The notes beneath the pieces were generated by a model. It made no database searches and had not been told where the DNA came from. It saw only the letters and a list, made by a program, of their open reading frames with translations. DNA of 25,114 bases from UBA3210 sp963653535 (GTDB taxonomy: Bacteria > Bacillota_I > Bacilli_A > RFN20 > CAG-449). Within the stretch, counting starts at the first letter, position 1, and each line of letters starts with the position of its first letter. This document shows, piece after piece, positions 1-8,176 of this stretch. A program made the position numbers and the translations under genes. The stretch covers positions 1 to 25,114 of the forward strand of contig CAVJWU010000022.1 of the NCBI GenBank assembly GCA_963653535.1, in the 5' to 3' direction.

Positions 1-141
1 GTACTTAATTTAAATTCTTAACAACCCATTTTGAGGGGTTAATCCCAAATTCAGGATTTATTAATGTAAATCAATAGTTTTTTTTACGCAAAATAATATT
101 TAATATTATTTAAATTTGGTCAAACTTAAATTAGGCATAAT

Positions 142-167
142 AAAAACGTCTAAGAATAGACGTTTTT
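142..167 (-). terminator. Rho-independent terminator after the membrane protein gene
   Basis: An 11-bp stem (AAAAACGTCTA / TAGACGTTTTT) with a 4-base loop lies a few bases past the stop codon of the minus-strand gene. Its A/T flanks would act as a U-tract in either direction. Confidence 0.8.
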
Positions 168-173
168 AAGAAA

Positions 174-650
174 TTATGCTTCGTATGTGTAATAACAAGA
201 AACTAATGTACCGATAATTGCGAATACTGCAACTAAGATTGAACCAGCTGCAAGACCTTGATCTGCAAAAGACACCCAGTTAGAATTACCGATAATAGTG
301 CTAAGTTTTCCACCTGCGACTGATGGAGTAAACCATGCAAATATTGCTGTGTATAAGAAACATATTGTTGCAACAATGCCACCGATCTTGCCTTTGACGA
401 ATAATGAAACTAGTGCTCCAACGATTGGTAAGAATAATGCAAGTACTAACCAGAAACAGAAAGTAACATCTACACTACCAAGGGTACTGAATTTTGCGAG
501 GTTTCCGCCGAAAGCACATGTGTACATATTAATATATGTATCTCCACCAACTGCTTGAATAAAACCCATACCGATAATGACTGCTGCTAAAAATACTAAA
601 CAGAATGGAATGAATTTTAAATAGCCTTTTATACTTTTCTTTTTTGCCAT
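174..650 (-). CDS. Four-helix integral membrane protein of unknown function
   Basis: This 158-residue protein is not recognised as a named family. It has a basic N-terminus (MAKKKS) and four hydrophobic segments at about residues 12-32, 63-83, 89-108 and 133-154. The first is followed by a polar loop of about 30 residues with one Cys (C45). The second and third are joined by a very short basic turn (KGK). No catalytic motif is visible, so a small membrane accessory or stress protein is as far as one can go. The start has a good ribosome site (AAGGAGATATAATTT before ATG). The gene stands alone, with a strong terminator just behind it and about 170 bp of AT-rich DNA to the divergent methyltransferase gene. 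Codon use matches the host. Confidence 0.75.
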   Translation of the reverse strand: MAKKKSIKGYLKFIPFCLVFLAAVIIGMGFIQAVGGDTYINMYTCAFGGNLAKFSTLGSVDVTFCFWLVLALFLPIVGALVSLFVKGKIGGIVATICFLYTAIFAWFTPSVAGGKLSTIIGNSNWVSFADQGLAAGSILVAVFAIIGTLVSCYYTYEA

Positions 651-818
651 AAATTATATCTCCTTTGTAAAATTATTTTATCAATTTAGATATAGTAAAA
701 CAATAGGGTTTTTGTCAAAAAATAGTTATTTTACATTACTGAAATTATGTTAAAAATTTTTAGTTTTGTTTAATTAAAATGCTAAATATGGTTAAATTAC
801 TTTGTTGTGAGGTGACAT

Positions 819-1622
819 ATGAATTTTCAAAGAACAAATACTAAATTATCATTGCTTGAAGATTATTATTCTCATTTTGATGAAGATCATCGTTTAAAGA
901 CTAGACACGGTCAAGTAGAATTCATTGTTTCAATGAAATATATTGAAGAAATGTTAAAAGAGGATTTATCTAAAAAAGTTCTCGATATTGGCGCGGGTAC
1001 TGGCGCTTATAGTATCTATTTACTTAATAAAGGATATTCTGTTACAAGTGTTGAATTAGTTCAACACAATATCGACGTGTTTAAAAAGAATTGTGATATC
1101 GCTAATGTAGTTCAAGGTAATGCTTTAGATTTATCTTTTATTGAAGATAATTCTTTTGATGTTACTCTTCTATTTGGACCAATGTATCATTTATTAACTA
1201 AAGAAGAAAAAATAAAAGCGTTAAATGAGGCAAAAAGGGTGACTAAAAAAGATGGCATTATCATCACTTCTTATTACATGAACGAATATGCAATTATCAC
1301 CTATGGTATAGTAAAAAAACATTTATTAGAAGCGAAAGAAAATAAGCAAATTGATGATACTTTCCACATGTTAAATTTAGAAGGTGACCTTTATTCAATG
1401 GTAAGAATCGAAGATATTGATGAATTTAATTCTGTTACAAACTTAGAAAGAATTAAGATTATCGCGAGTGATGGACCTAGTAATTATTTAAGAAGAGAAT
1501 TAAATGCTTTAAGTGAAGAAGAATATAAACTTTTCATTGAATATCAACTTTCGACTTGTGAAAGAAAAGATTTATTAGGAGCTTCGACTCATTTAGTTGA
1601 TATTGTAAGAGTAAATAAATAA
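819..1622 (+). CDS. Class I SAM-dependent methyltransferase
   Basis: A 267-residue Rossmann-fold methyltransferase. Motif I, VLDIGAGTGAYS, sits at residues 54-65. It is followed by an acidic residue ending strand 2 (SVTSVELVQHN) and by post-motif segments DVTLLFGPMYHL and ITSYYMNEYA. The overall order fits the Methyltransf_11/25 type acting on a small molecule or an antibiotic-like substrate; the acceptor cannot be told from sequence. The C-terminal 100 residues are helical and contain no second domain. The start is supported by GAGGTGA a few bases upstream. It is monocistronic: a long hairpin terminator follows at 1643. Host-like codon use. Confidence 0.85.
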   Translation: MNFQRTNTKLSLLEDYYSHFDEDHRLKTRHGQVEFIVSMKYIEEMLKEDLSKKVLDIGAGTGAYSIYLLNKGYSVTSVELVQHNIDVFKKNCDIANVVQGNALDLSFIEDNSFDVTLLFGPMYHLLTKEEKIKALNEAKRVTKKDGIIITSYYMNEYAIITYGIVKKHLLEAKENKQIDDTFHMLNLEGDLYSMVRIEDIDEFNSVTNLERIKIIASDGPSNYLRRELNALSEEEYKLFIEYQLSTCERKDLLGASTHLVDIVRVNK

Positions 1623-1642
1623 TTTAAAATATAAATTATGGC

Positions 1643-1674
1643 AAGAATATTGATAACTCTTTATCGATATTCTT
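1643..1674 (+). terminator. Terminator after the methyltransferase gene
   Basis: A 14-bp stem with a single T.G pair (AAGAATATTGATAA / TTATCGATATTCTT, loop CTCT) is followed by TTCTTTT. Confidence 0.75.
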
Positions 1675-1790
1675 TTCTTTTACTTGCTTAAATTTGCTTT
1701 TAAATTTAAAATTACATGTGTAAACATGTCAAAGAATTAATAATAATGACTCTTTAGCATATTTTAAAATTCACTTAGGAGGGATAATAT

Positions 1791-2720
1791 ATGAAAAGTG
1801 GTTTTAAAAACTTGGACCCAAAAGATAATTTTTATCAAACGTCTTTATTTTTTCCTATGCCAGTAGTAATGGTTGGAACACTTACTAGTGATGGAAAAAC
1901 AACTTTAGGTCCTTATTCTTTACTCGCGCCTTACTATATCGCAGGAAAAGGATATTATGCGATGCTACTTGAATGTAGAAATTCATCTAATACGGCACAA
2001 AATTTATTAAGAACAGGTAAATGTACTTTGAATTTCATTCCTGATGATTCAAAACTATTTAAAGAAGCAGTCCGTATGGGTTGGCCAGGGGATAAGCCTG
2101 AAGAAAAGATGAAGAATTGTCTCTTCCATTTAGAAGATAGTCAATCTCAAGAAGAACATCCTGATGAAAAATATCCTCAAATTGTTTCTGAGGCATTCCA
2201 AGTTGTTGAATGTACATGGATGAAAGAATTAGATAACGCTCAAGATGATAAACCTGGTCAGTTAGATGGTTATGAAGGACCATATCATGATTTTAATGGT
2301 ATTACTTCTAAATATGGGGCTCATTTTATCTTACGAATTGATCATATTGATATGAAAGAAAAATATTGGAATTCAATTGTTAATGGAGTTACTTCACGTT
2401 CTTTCCCACGTGTACCAGTTGATTATGGTTATCGCGATAGTAAGAATTTCTGGTGTTCTAAATTTAAGAGACCAAAAGGTGAATTGTTACCAATGAGAGA
2501 AACTAGTGTTTCTTCAGTTAGATATGCCGCGAAAAGAATTCAAACTGATGTTGAATTCACTGATGAAGCTCTAGCGAGACTTGTTAAAGTTCCTAGAATC
2601 TTCTTACCTACAGCCTTAAAGGGATGTGTTAAATGGGCAGAAGAAAATAATTGTAAGTTAATCACTGAAAAAGAAATGGATATTATCAATGATAAACGGG
2701 CAAAAGAAAAACAAAAATAA
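1791..2720 (+). CDS. Flavin reductase-like (FMN-binding split barrel) protein
   Basis: 309 residues. The N-terminal 130 read as the split-barrel flavin reductase fold: an opening PMPVVMVGT strand, then TTLGPYSLLAPYYIAGKGYY, then a LLECRNSSNTAQNLLRTGKC segment that in this family contacts FMN and closes with 'LNFIP'. The family uses FMN or FAD to reduce small substrates or to supply reduced flavin. Residues 230-309 form a basic helical extension (PRIFLPTALKGCVKWAEEN) that I do not recognise. It is the first gene of a three-gene operon: a strong AGGAGG site precedes it, and the next ATG is only 14 bp beyond the stop. The SDR and 5-alpha-reductase-fold partners downstream suggest a reductive pathway on a lipophilic substrate; that link is inference. 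Confidence 0.8.
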   Translation: MKSGFKNLDPKDNFYQTSLFFPMPVVMVGTLTSDGKTTLGPYSLLAPYYIAGKGYYAMLLECRNSSNTAQNLLRTGKCTLNFIPDDSKLFKEAVRMGWPGDKPEEKMKNCLFHLEDSQSQEEHPDEKYPQIVSEAFQVVECTWMKELDNAQDDKPGQLDGYEGPYHDFNGITSKYGAHFILRIDHIDMKEKYWNSIVNGVTSRSFPRVPVDYGYRDSKNFWCSKFKRPKGELLPMRETSVSSVRYAAKRIQTDVEFTDEALARLVKVPRIFLPTALKGCVKWAEENNCKLITEKEMDIINDKRAKEKQK

Positions 2721-2734
2721 AAGGGGAATATAAT

Positions 2735-3589
2735 ATGAAAATCGCTATTGGAGGTGCTTTTGGTCATCTTGGCTATGATGTTTTAAAACAAGCAATTTCA
2801 AAAGGTTATGAAGTAGTTGCTTTAGACTTAAATGAAAAAGATGTTCCTGAAAAAGGTAAATACGAATTCCACAAGATCGATGTAACTAATAAAGATACTT
2901 TAGTAGGTATCCTTAAAGGAGTAGATGTAGTTGTTTCAACTGTTGGTTTAGTTTCTAAATCTGCGAAGTTAACTAACTATGATATTGATTTAAATGGTAA
3001 TTTAAATTTATTAAATGAAGCTAAGGCAAGTGGGGTAAAGAAGTTTGTATATGTTTCAGTCATTCATGCTGAAACTGCTCCTGATGTACCAATGCTAGAT
3101 GCAAAGGTTAAATTTGAAGAAAAATTAAAAGAATCAGGACTTAATTACGCGATTGTTAGACCTACTGGATATTTCTATGATATCGCACATGTATTTATGC
3201 CAATGATAGAAAAAGGTAAAGTAACTTTACTTGGTAAAAAAGATTATCCAGTTAATGTTATTGATACTCCAGATTTATCTGCTTTTATAATCGAAAAAGT
3301 AGGTGAAGAAGGTAATTCATTTGATGAAATCGGCGGAAAAGAAGTTTATACATATAAAGAAATTGCCACAATGTTTTTTCTTGCCGCGGGTAAGAAAGTT
3401 AAGATTTCTAGAGCTCCAGTTTTCTTATTTGATTTAATCATTAATAAAGCAAAAAAGAAGAACGATGGTTCTGAAGCAATTATTCGCTTTAGTAAATGGA
3501 CTTTAACTCATGCCATGGAAGGTGAAACAAAATATGGCGAAAAATCATTCAAAGAGTATATAAATTCTCTTTATAAGAAAGGAGAATAA
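2735..3589 (+). CDS. NmrA-like atypical short-chain dehydrogenase (NAD(P)-binding)
   Basis: 284 residues beginning directly with a Rossmann strand and the glycine motif GGAFGHLG (residues 6-13, GxxGxxG). An acidic residue closes strand 2 (ALDLNEKD), which often marks NAD preference. VVVSTVG and KKFVYVSVIHAE follow, and then YAIVRPTGYFYDI, typical of the atypical SDR (NmrA/SDR_a5) group. The classical YxxxK catalytic pair is not evident where expected, so it may be a redox sensor or a reductase with a different mechanism. It lies between a flavin reductase-like gene (14 bp upstream) and a membrane reductase-like gene (2 bp downstream), so the three should be co-transcribed and probably act together. 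Its own Shine-Dalgarno is AAAGGGG. Confidence 0.8.
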   Translation: MKIAIGGAFGHLGYDVLKQAISKGYEVVALDLNEKDVPEKGKYEFHKIDVTNKDTLVGILKGVDVVVSTVGLVSKSAKLTNYDIDLNGNLNLLNEAKASGVKKFVYVSVIHAETAPDVPMLDAKVKFEEKLKESGLNYAIVRPTGYFYDIAHVFMPMIEKGKVTLLGKKDYPVNVIDTPDLSAFIIEKVGEEGNSFDEIGGKEVYTYKEIATMFFLAAGKKVKISRAPVFLFDLIINKAKKKNDGSEAIIRFSKWTLTHAMEGETKYGEKSFKEYINSLYKKGE

Positions 3590-3591
3590 AG

Positions 3592-4446
3592 ATGTTAGAA
3601 ACGACAGGTGCATTTTGGATTTTAGTAGGATTTTGTTTTGTTATTTCTTTAATCTTATGTTCAATTGGATTTAAGAAGTTTGTTTATTTCCTTTCCGTAG
3701 GCTATGGCCTAGCAGTACTTGGAATAGGTGTATTCTTAATCGTTTGTTCTATTTGTAAATTCGATTTATTCAATATTAATGGTGATGGGTTTACTAATTA
3801 TATTCTTGGTGCTTTATTAATTTTATATGGATGTCGACTAGCAGGTTTCTTACTTTATCGTGAAATTAAGAGTTTAAGTTATCGCAAGACTCTTGCAAGT
3901 GCGACTAATAAACAAGAAAAAGAAATGCCAGTATTTGTTAAAATTGTAATTTGGTTATCAGTAGGTGTTCTTTATGTCATGCAAACTTATCCAGTAATCT
4001 TAAGAGTAGGAGGATCTTATACTTCTAAATCAATTGGGATGATAGCTCCTTTAGTTGGTGCAGGAATTGCTTTAATTGGTTTATTAATGGAAACTATCGC
4101 GGACTTACAAAAAAGTGCAGCAAAAAAGGTTTCTAATACCTTTGTTTCTACTGGATTATATAAATATGTTAGATGCCCTAATTATTTAGGTGAAATTATT
4201 TTCTGGACTGGTATATTTGTTTCTGGAATTGATCTTTATGGTTATTCTTGGCCAAGTTGGTTAATCGCAGGACTTGGATATATCTTAATTGTATATGTCA
4301 TGGTAAGTGGGGCAAAGAGATTAGAAAAACGCCAAAATAAGAATTATGGTGGAGATCCTAAATATCAAGAATATGTTAAGAAAACACCTATTTTAATGCA
4401 TTTAATTCCTCTTAAAACATTACAAAATATCAACTGGATTAAATAG
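3592..4446 (+). CDS. DUF1295 / steroid 5-alpha-reductase-fold membrane protein
   Basis: 284 residues, almost entirely transmembrane, with about six or seven segments. The C-terminal third carries the signature shared by DUF1295, steroid 5-alpha-reductases and isoprenylcysteine methyltransferases: METIADLQK (166-174), GLYKYVRCPNYLGE (188-201), FWTGIF, and a closing YQEYVKKTP. The family's usual RHPNY is RCPNY here, so the normal histidine is Cys195. Members of the clan act on lipophilic substrates in the membrane with NADPH or SAM. The N-terminal about 100 residues are a separate set of helices. The ATG lies 2 bp after the SDR stop, with AAAGGAG overlapping that gene's end, so translation is coupled. 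Substrate unknown. Confidence 0.8.
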   Translation: MLETTGAFWILVGFCFVISLILCSIGFKKFVYFLSVGYGLAVLGIGVFLIVCSICKFDLFNINGDGFTNYILGALLILYGCRLAGFLLYREIKSLSYRKTLASATNKQEKEMPVFVKIVIWLSVGVLYVMQTYPVILRVGGSYTSKSIGMIAPLVGAGIALIGLLMETIADLQKSAAKKVSNTFVSTGLYKYVRCPNYLGEIIFWTGIFVSGIDLYGYSWPSWLIAGLGYILIVYVMVSGAKRLEKRQNKNYGGDPKYQEYVKKTPILMHLIPLKTLQNINWIK

Positions 4447-4655
4447 TTACGGTTAATTTATTAAGAGAATTTAAAGATGCCCGCATGGAGGAATGATTCT
4501 TCAAGGGTTTTATTTTGAACTAATTTCTTATCTCTAAAAATCGTGCCCTATTGACTTCTTTTCAAAACAGGATAAGCAACTGGCACATTATACTTCATTT
4601 ACTCTTCGACAAGGTCGGCAGTAGGAAACCTACATGACGATTCAAAAAAGAAAAA
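4447..4655. other. Gene-free segment with small hairpins; nature unresolved
   Basis: No ORF of useful length. The base composition is more balanced than the flanking native genes. There are compact inverted repeats CGAC-AAG-GTCG (around 4606) and GTAGG-AAA-CCTAC (around 4621), and a distant GTGCC/GGCAC pair about 35 bases apart. On the minus strand a stop-interrupted reading can be followed (for example VPVAYPVLKRSQ, stop, then GTIFRDKKLVQNKTLEES). It therefore may be either insertion-sequence debris or a structured RNA. Confidence 0.35.
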
Positions 4656-4681
4656 AGTGGCCACATTTAACTGCAACCACT
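4656..4681 (-). terminator. Terminator after the antitoxin gene
   Basis: On the minus strand a short stem (AGTGG / CCACT, with weaker inner pairing) is followed by TTTTTTCTTTTTT. It lies 35 bp past the antitoxin stop. Confidence 0.65.
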
Positions 4682-4716
4682 CCTTCATGAAAAATAAAAT
4701 CGAAAAGTATGTTGTA

Positions 4717-5370
4717 TTAAAACGTTTCGGGCTTTTCAAGCAAATCTTCAACGTTACAACCAAGAGCACGGGATAACTTATACAGTGTCTGAGCCTGCGC
4801 TTTGTCTATATCGTTTACGCGTTGTTCGTAAAGTTGAATTGAGCGCAGTTTAACTCCCGAAAGTTCTGCAAGTTCGGACTGCGATATTTGTCTGCTTTCG
4901 CGAATTTTATGAAGTTTTGTTTCTGTAACGAACTCATTGTAACGTCTATCCATTGATTCATTGAAACGGCTAATATCCATTTCGTGAAAAGTTGGATACA
5001 TGGCAATAATATCGCTCAACGGAATACGTTCGAAAATATCCTTAAAGCGTTTAGCCGAAGCCCATTGATATTGAGCCAAAGCCCAACCCGCCCAATATTC
5101 GGGAGTGCGGCTTTCCGAAAACGTAGGAGCGGGCAATTTTTCTCCCGGGTAAACGTCACTTAGAATATGTCTTACAAGTTCTTCGCCCGATTTACCCGAG
5201 ATGACAGCCGGATTTCCGCGTTCGAATTGGATAGATACGTCGGACTGCACGAAAAGTTTTGCAAACCAATCGGGTTCGAGTTTGCAGACGTTTATTGCAT
5301 AATCGAAAGCGTTTGCCAAGTTTTTTATAGCGTCATTCAAGTATAATTCGTTGTATGCGTGGATCGTCAT
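4717..5370 (-). CDS. XRE-family antitoxin with an N-terminal partner-binding domain
   Basis: 217 residues. The C-terminal part (about 153-212) is a Cro/C1-type helix-turn-helix: KIRESRQISQSELAELSGVK, then SIQLYEQRVNDIDKAQAQT and LSRALGCNVEDLLE. The first 150 residues form a helical domain containing WAGWALAQYQWAS that I cannot name; by position it should be the toxin-binding part. The gene starts inside the last 38 bp of the upstream DUF3990 gene, so the two are translationally coupled, toxin first. I expect it to neutralise that toxin and to repress the shared promoter through the palindrome at 6071. G+C content and codon choice (cgc, gcg, ccc) are far from the host, a sign of transfer. Confidence 0.8.
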   Translation of the reverse strand: MTIHAYNELYLNDAIKNLANAFDYAINVCKLEPDWFAKLFVQSDVSIQFERGNPAVISGKSGEELVRHILSDVYPGEKLPAPTFSESRTPEYWAGWALAQYQWASAKRFKDIFERIPLSDIIAMYPTFHEMDISRFNESMDRRYNEFVTETKLHKIRESRQISQSELAELSGVKLRSIQLYEQRVNDIDKAQAQTLYKLSRALGCNVEDLLEKPETF

Positions 5371-6031
5371 TTTTCATTTCCTCTCTTAAGATATCCATAA
5401 CGAAAATATCGTCGCGGTAAGAGCGACTTTTTTTAATTTCTTTTTGATAAGTAGTCCTTGCTGTTGTATCTCTCGACAAAAATTTAGGATAATATACTTC
5501 TTTGACCACAGATTCGGCATTAACAAATTCTATTTGCTTAAAGGCACGTTCTGAAATAAGCACGGTTTGCGCTCCGAGTTTACCGAGTTTTAATGCTTGG
5601 TTAAGACTTCTGAGCGGCAAAGCGTTGCCGACAAAAGATTGCGCATACGAAAAGTAAGAATCGTCTGCACGATACCCTATAACGACGTCGTAACCGGTCA
5701 AATCCACAGAATAATGTTCGATTATGTAATTTCTCGCGTCGATTGCAATTTCGTCCTGCAATGTAAATATACGGTTTTTAAGCAATAACGCAATCCAATT
5801 CAATACGCTGTGTTTTCCGTCAAGGAGATTTAACACGTTTAATCCGTCGGTATTGAAATTATATTCGTTTACGAAACCGTCTTTATTTTCCTTACACGCC
5901 CATTCTCTCGCCATTTCAAGAACTTCGGTGCAGTAAAAACCTTGTCCGTAATCGTTATGCGACTTTCCGAGTGAATAATCGGGTGTTTTTATAATATGGT
6001 CTGTGCCGTGCAGTAATTTAACGATAGGCAT
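5333..6031 (-). CDS. DUF3990-family protein, putative ADP-ribosyltransferase-like toxin
   Basis: 232 residues. The N-terminus shows the DUF3990 pattern: LLHGTDHIIKTPD, then GQGFYCTEVLEMAREWACKE (G-x-G-F-Y-x-T). In this ART-like fold these correspond to the NAD-binding strand and helix. Further blocks are NEYNF, LNLLDGKHSVLNWIALLLKN, GYDVVIGYRADDSYF and VLISERAFKQIEF. Family members sit in toxin-antitoxin-like pairs; I infer that this is the toxin and the overlapping XRE gene its antitoxin. It ends with TGA. The start (ATG, GGAGATTTCTCTTT upstream) lies about 36 bp behind a consensus promoter. Foreign-looking base composition. The catalytic glutamate is not certain from sequence alone. Confidence 0.75.
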   Translation of the reverse strand: MPIVKLLHGTDHIIKTPDYSLGKSHNDYGQGFYCTEVLEMAREWACKENKDGFVNEYNFNTDGLNVLNLLDGKHSVLNWIALLLKNRIFTLQDEIAIDARNYIIEHYSVDLTGYDVVIGYRADDSYFSYAQSFVGNALPLRSLNQALKLGKLGAQTVLISERAFKQIEFVNAESVVKEVYYPKFLSRDTTARTTYQKEIKKSRSYRDDIFVMDILREEMKNDDPRIQRIILE

Positions 6032-6066
6032 AAAGAGAAATCTCCTTTATTTTAATTTACATCATA

Positions 6067-6095
6067 ATTATATCGTTGCAACGATAGTTTGTCAA
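6067..6095 (-). promoter_or_regulatory. Consensus sigma-A promoter of the toxin-antitoxin operon
   Basis: Read on the minus strand: TTGACA, exactly 17 bases, then TATAAT. Both hexamers are perfect. The palindromic operator occupies most of the spacer. Confidence 0.85.
6071..6086. promoter_or_regulatory. 16-bp palindromic operator (TATCGTTG/CAACGATA)
   Basis: A perfect dyad lies between the -35 and -10 boxes and overlaps the -10. A bound repressor would exclude RNA polymerase. The natural candidate is the XRE antitoxin encoded downstream. Confidence 0.7.
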
Positions 6096-6211
6096 GTAAG
6101 TTGTGTGCTGCAATCACTAATTTGTTAATTAAATAACTAAATGAAACCTAAGTTTGGAAGAATAATTTTAAAATTCTTTAATTTGTAATAAAAATTCATG
6201 TTTTTATATAC

Positions 6212-6379
6212 TATGTATATAGGGGAGTTTCTAAATATTATTCATATAAGCAAGTCTTATTATATTTAAATGAAATGAAGAAAATTAAAAAACCAAACAA
6301 TAACACTTGGGAGAATTGTAAAAATCTAAAGTATGTTGATGAATTAGCTTCGATTTTGGAAATAAATGCCAGTGTATAG
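6212..6379 (+). pseudogene. Coding remnant, unknown family
   Basis: An open frame without a credible start or ribosome site reads ...SKYYSYKQVLLYLNEMKK..., then ...CKNLKYVDELASILEIN and a TAG. The composition is protein-like and uses host codons. It contains an internal ATG at 6275 giving 34 residues. Probably the C-terminal scrap of a native gene. Confidence 0.35.
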
Positions 6380-6405
6380 GGCAAAAGGTTAGTCTCGATA
6401 TTAAA

Positions 6406-6616
6406 ATGAAATGTAAAATTGAAACAGTCTTATTTATTTTAGCGATTATCTTTATGGTTGGTATGGGTTATTTATCAACTAAAAGAGGTTACGTTTGGGC
6501 TTGGACTTAAATCACTTGTAACTTATGTCAACAAGGTGCTTATTTTACTGGATGTTTATTATTAAAAAAACATGGATTAAAAGAATTAAATCTATTTATT
6601 AAAAAAATTAGACAAT
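6406..6616 (+). pseudogene. Small membrane protein gene interrupted by a TAA
   Basis: ATG at 6406 opens a 34-residue frame: one membrane helix (VLFILAIIFMVGMGYLS), then KRGYVWAWT and TAA at 6508-6510. The same frame continues sensibly through ITCNLCQQGAYFTGCLLLKK and HGLKELNLFIKKIRQLK, up to the terminator. The stop is therefore best explained as a CAA-to-TAA change in a protein of about 70 residues with a Cys-rich middle. The function is unknown. There is no strong ribosome site. Confidence 0.5.
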
Positions 6617-6643
6617 TAAAAACGAGGTTTGTCCTCGCTTTTA
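6617..6643. terminator. Bidirectional terminator between convergent genes
   Basis: CGAGG / CCTCG stem with A-rich and T-rich arms on both sides (AAAACGAGG ... CCTCGCTTTT). It ends the minus-strand lipoprotein gene and the plus-strand small-protein remnant. Confidence 0.75.
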
Positions 6644-6653
6644 ATTTGGCTTA

Positions 6654-8012
6654 TTATTTGCTAGTACTTGTATATTTAACTTCAGGAAGCTTATCTTTTG
6701 TAGTAGCGTCGAAATCAAATGAATAAGATGTTGAAAGTGAAAAATCATTAATCGCGAATGATACATATGTAACAATAATTGAACCGGTTGAAGTGTCTTG
6801 TTTAGCATTTATTGCAACATCGTTAAGAATGAAGTTTGCAACCTTAAATTCTTCTTTAACAGAAGATAATAAATTATCTTTTATAGTGAAAGTTAATGTT
6901 TGATCAATCTGGGCTTTCGTTAAGGTATTATCAACTATTGAATTAAGAAAATTAAAATATGATTCAACTGATATTTTTTCTCCTTCAGTTGTGGCTTTTT
7001 CATCATAATATGGCTTTATTACATTGAGAGTTTCTTTAATTACAGGCAATAAATTTTGATAATTTAACGCATATTTATAATTTGTTAATCCATTTTTATT
7101 TTCTTTTGAAATGGTTAATAAATTAGCGTTTTTGGTTACTTCAAGTATCTTATTAAGGATTTCTTTTATGCTAACTTTGTTCTCTTCATCCATATCTATA
7201 TGAAAACCATTTTCTAATAATGACATAATATCATCACTAGTAATTTCTTCTTTAGTAGATAGAGAAGTTACATTTTGAAGAACATCACAAAGTAAATCGA
7301 TATAACTTAACATTTGTGTTGAAGAATCTTGTTCATAAAGAGCAACATAAGTTTTTAATAATCTTCTTAATTCTTCTATTCTTGAAGAAGCAGTATCTTT
7401 TAATAAGACTTGATCAAGAGTAGATATTCCTAAAGCGACATAATTATCATATGTTCCATATGAAAATGTATTTATATTTTCTTTAGTTCCATTATCATTT
7501 GTATAATAAGTTCCAGTACCATCTTTTAATAAGATTTGTGCCTTATTAGAATAAGAAGTTAGACCATTCTCTTTCGATGATTCATCATAAAATTCAACTT
7601 TTGTATCATTTGAAACATATGCATATGATTCATTAACTTCTTTTTTAGATGATGTATTTAATGTTCTATAATAAGCAGTATCTAGTGATAAGATAGCATT
7701 TTCTTCATTAGTTAGTTTAGTATCTAATGGAACTGTTGTCGATTCTCCTTTTGTCGCCTCGGCGGTATAAGGATCGATAGTAGAAGTATAATTAGTGATG
7801 TTACCTTTTATAATTCCATCAAGATTTCCTTTACAAGTAAAAGAAAATTTATCTTTTTTATATTCTTCTTCAAACTTATTTTTTGTTTTTTCATTACCAT
7901 CTTTTACTTCTGCTTTATATGTTTTTTGTTGTTCTTCATTTGAAGTACATCCAACAAGACTAATTAAAGAAGCAAGAACTAAACTTGAGGATACAAATAA
8001 TTTCTTCTTCAT
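6654..8012 (-). CDS. Secreted lipoprotein, paralogue of the one at 11859-13331
   Basis: 452 residues with a lipoprotein signal peptide: MKKKLFVSSS, a hydrophobic stretch, and lipobox LVGC (acylated Cys22), followed by a polar linker. The rest is a long Thr/Ser/Asn-rich and Lys/Glu-rich ectodomain with no catalytic motif that I recognise. It aligns along its length with the second lipoprotein: ILSLDTAYYRTLNT vs ILSLDTDYYKSLQT, NESYAYVS vs NDSYAYGE, and the C-terminal LSTSYSFDFDATTKDKLPEV vs LTTNYSFSYEALSKDALPEV. Probably a cell-surface binding or adhesion protein. The ribosome site is TAGGAGGAATTTACATG, and a TATAAT box lies about 40 bp upstream. Codon use is native. Confidence 0.8.
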   Translation of the reverse strand: MKKKLFVSSSLVLASLISLVGCTSNEEQQKTYKAEVKDGNEKTKNKFEEEYKKDKFSFTCKGNLDGIIKGNITNYTSTIDPYTAEATKGESTTVPLDTKLTNEENAILSLDTAYYRTLNTSSKKEVNESYAYVSNDTKVEFYDESSKENGLTSYSNKAQILLKDGTGTYYTNDNGTKENINTFSYGTYDNYVALGISTLDQVLLKDTASSRIEELRRLLKTYVALYEQDSSTQMLSYIDLLCDVLQNVTSLSTKEEITSDDIMSLLENGFHIDMDEENKVSIKEILNKILEVTKNANLLTISKENKNGLTNYKYALNYQNLLPVIKETLNVIKPYYDEKATTEGEKISVESYFNFLNSIVDNTLTKAQIDQTLTFTIKDNLLSSVKEEFKVANFILNDVAINAKQDTSTGSIIVTYVSFAINDFSLSTSYSFDFDATTKDKLPEVKYTSTSK

Positions 8013-8127
8013 GTAAATTCCTCCTATACATAAACAATATTTATTACTTCTTTATTATAATGGATAGTTGTTTACTTTTGGTATAGATTAATATTTTATT
8101 GGTAAATTAATCAAAGTGATAAGAAAA

Positions 8128-8146
8128 CTAGCGGTAGAACCGTTAG
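8128..8146 (-). terminator. Terminator facing the lipoprotein gene
   Basis: Eight-base-pair stem CTAACGGT / ACCGCTAG (one G.U), three-base loop, then TTTTCTT on the minus strand. It once ended a minus-strand gene whose body has been replaced by the foreign island to the right. Confidence 0.6.
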
Positions 8147-8176
8147 CAATTTTCTATTACGGGTAATTTGTGAAAG

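Noticed and set aside
298..558. Open frame opposite the membrane protein gene
   Set aside because: It is an antisense shadow with no ribosome site; the minus-strand frame has clear membrane helices.
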